6,976 bases of DNA, taken from assembly GCA_900757465.1 (NCBI GenBank), contig CAAENY010000006.1:1-6976 (forward strand), given 5' to 3'. Shown here one piece after another: positions 6,188-6,976 of the stretch (position 1 is the first letter of the stretch; the number at the start of each line of letters is the position of its first letter). The stretch is from an uncultured Collinsella sp. (GTDB taxonomy: Bacteria; Actinomycetota; Coriobacteriia; Coriobacteriales; Coriobacteriaceae). Both the position numbers and the translations under genes were made by a program. The notes beneath the pieces are model-generated. The model was given only the letters and a program-made list of their open reading frames with translations, was not told where the DNA came from and searched no databases.

Positions 6188-6976
6188 TTATCGATAGGAA
6201 ACACTCTGCTGGGAGTCTTTCACGACAACGTCGTGAGCGCCGCCTTCGACGATGGAGGTGGAGCTGACCAGCGTTAGGCGTGCCTTTTCCTGGAGCTCGG
6301 GGATCGAGAGGGCACCGCAGTTGCACATCGTGGACTTGACCTTGTAGAGCGTGCCGCCCACGCCGTCCTTGAGGGAGCCGGCATAGGGAACGTAGGAGTC
6401 GACGCCCTCGACAAAGCTGAGCTTCGCGGCACCACCCAGGTCGTAGCGCTGCCAGTTGCGGGCACGCGCAGAACCCTCGCCCCAGTATTCCTTCATGTAC
6501 TGACCGTTCACATTGACGCGCTCGGTCGGGCTCTCGTCGAAGCGGGCGAAGTAGCGGCCCAGCATCATAAAGTCGGCACCCATGGCAAGGGCGAGCGTCA
6601 TGTGGTAGTCGTAGACGATGCCACCGTCGGAGCACACGGGCACGTAGACACCAGTCTCCTCGTAGTACTCGTCACGGGCGCGGCAGACGTCGATCAGCGC
6701 GGTGGCCTGGCCACGGCCGATGCCCTTGGTCTCACGGGTGATGCAGATGGAACCGCCGCCGATACCGACCTTGATAAAGTCGGCACCGCAGTCGGCCAAG
6801 AAGCGGAAGCCCTCGGCGTCGACGACGTTACCGGCACCGACCTTGACGTCCTCGCCATAGTTGGCGCGGATCCACTCGATGGTGCGCTTCTGCCACTCGC
6901 TGAAGCCCTCGGAAGAGTCGATGCACAGGACATCGGCGCCGGCCTCGATGAGCAGCGGCACGCGCTCGGCATAGTC
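6188..6976 (-). CDS. guaB: IMP dehydrogenase, C-terminal part (5' end cut by window edge)
   Basis: IMPDH oxidises IMP to XMP with NAD+, the first committed step of GMP synthesis. The 262 visible codons begin [25 protein letters not shown] and run in frame from base 6976 to TAA at 6190-6188; the true start is outside the window. The TIM-barrel landmarks are present: the beta-strand [16 protein letters not shown], and the phosphate/catalytic loop [15 protein letters not shown] with the nucleophilic Cys at 6743-6745. Next come [20 protein letters not shown] and MLGRYFA, then the flap with QRYD carrying the likely Arg-Tyr pair. The sequence departs from textbook IMPDH: the loop reads [10 protein letters not shown] rather than GPGSICTTR, and there is a C-terminal [18 protein letters not shown] block. 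This matches my recollection of a divergent IMPDH branch in Clostridia and Coriobacteriia. GMP reductase is a related alternative, but the flap Arg-Tyr argues for IMPDH. Any CBS domains would lie outside the window. Confidence 0.88.
   Translation of the reverse strand, partial: DYAERVPLLIEAGADVLCIDSSEGFSEWQKRTIEWIRANYGEDVKVGAGNVVDAEGFRFLADCGADFIKVGIGGGSICITRETKGIGRGQATALIDVCRARDEYYEETGVYVPVCSDGGIVYDYHMTLALAMGADFMMLGRYFARFDESPTERVNVNGQYMKEYWGEGSARARNWQRYDLGGAAKLSFVEGVDSYVPYAGSLKDGVGGTLYKVKSTMCNCGALSIPELQEKARLTLVSSTSIVEGGAHDVVVKDSQQSVSYR

Overview
The window is a conserved housekeeping region of a high-GC bacterium, and every credible gene lies on the minus strand. Protein sequences and codon use look like a gut-type actinobacterium of the class Coriobacteriia, possibly Collinsella or a relative. 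That placement rests on family resemblance from memory, not on a search. I see no insertion sequence, integrase, CRISPR array, tRNA or rRNA.

In transcription order (high to low coordinates) the layout is as follows. The 3' part of an IMP dehydrogenase gene (guaB) enters at the right edge and ends in a strong hairpin terminator. A 260-nt gap follows, dominated by a very long inverted repeat whose core arms are 28 bp and perfect; it sits just before the leucyl-tRNA synthetase gene (leuS). leuS is complete and ends in its own terminator. A 258-nt gap then carries a good sigma70-type promoter, a short leader and a second intrinsic-terminator hairpin that lies before the next gene. After it comes the operon rimP-nusA-infB: ribosome maturation factor, transcription factor NusA and the N-terminal 419 codons of initiation factor IF-2. 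The window's left edge cuts IF-2 at the first GTPase motif.

rimP-nusA-infB is the ancient operon that couples 30S maturation, transcription elongation/termination control and translation initiation. rimP and nusA are one base apart, so they are probably translationally coupled. The ylxR and ylxQ genes that commonly lie between nusA and infB in Firmicutes (ylxR also in many Actinobacteria) are absent. In their place is a 91-nt spacer with two small hairpins, and NusA carries an extra acidic tail with a Cys3His motif.

The parts most worth a second look are the terminator-like hairpin in the rimP leader (a candidate NusA-sensitive attenuator), the Cys3His tail of NusA, and the long near-palindrome before leuS. 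No gap exceeds 300 nt; the two largest (3093-3350 and 5928-6187) are described below. Nothing here is a wholly new multi-gene system.
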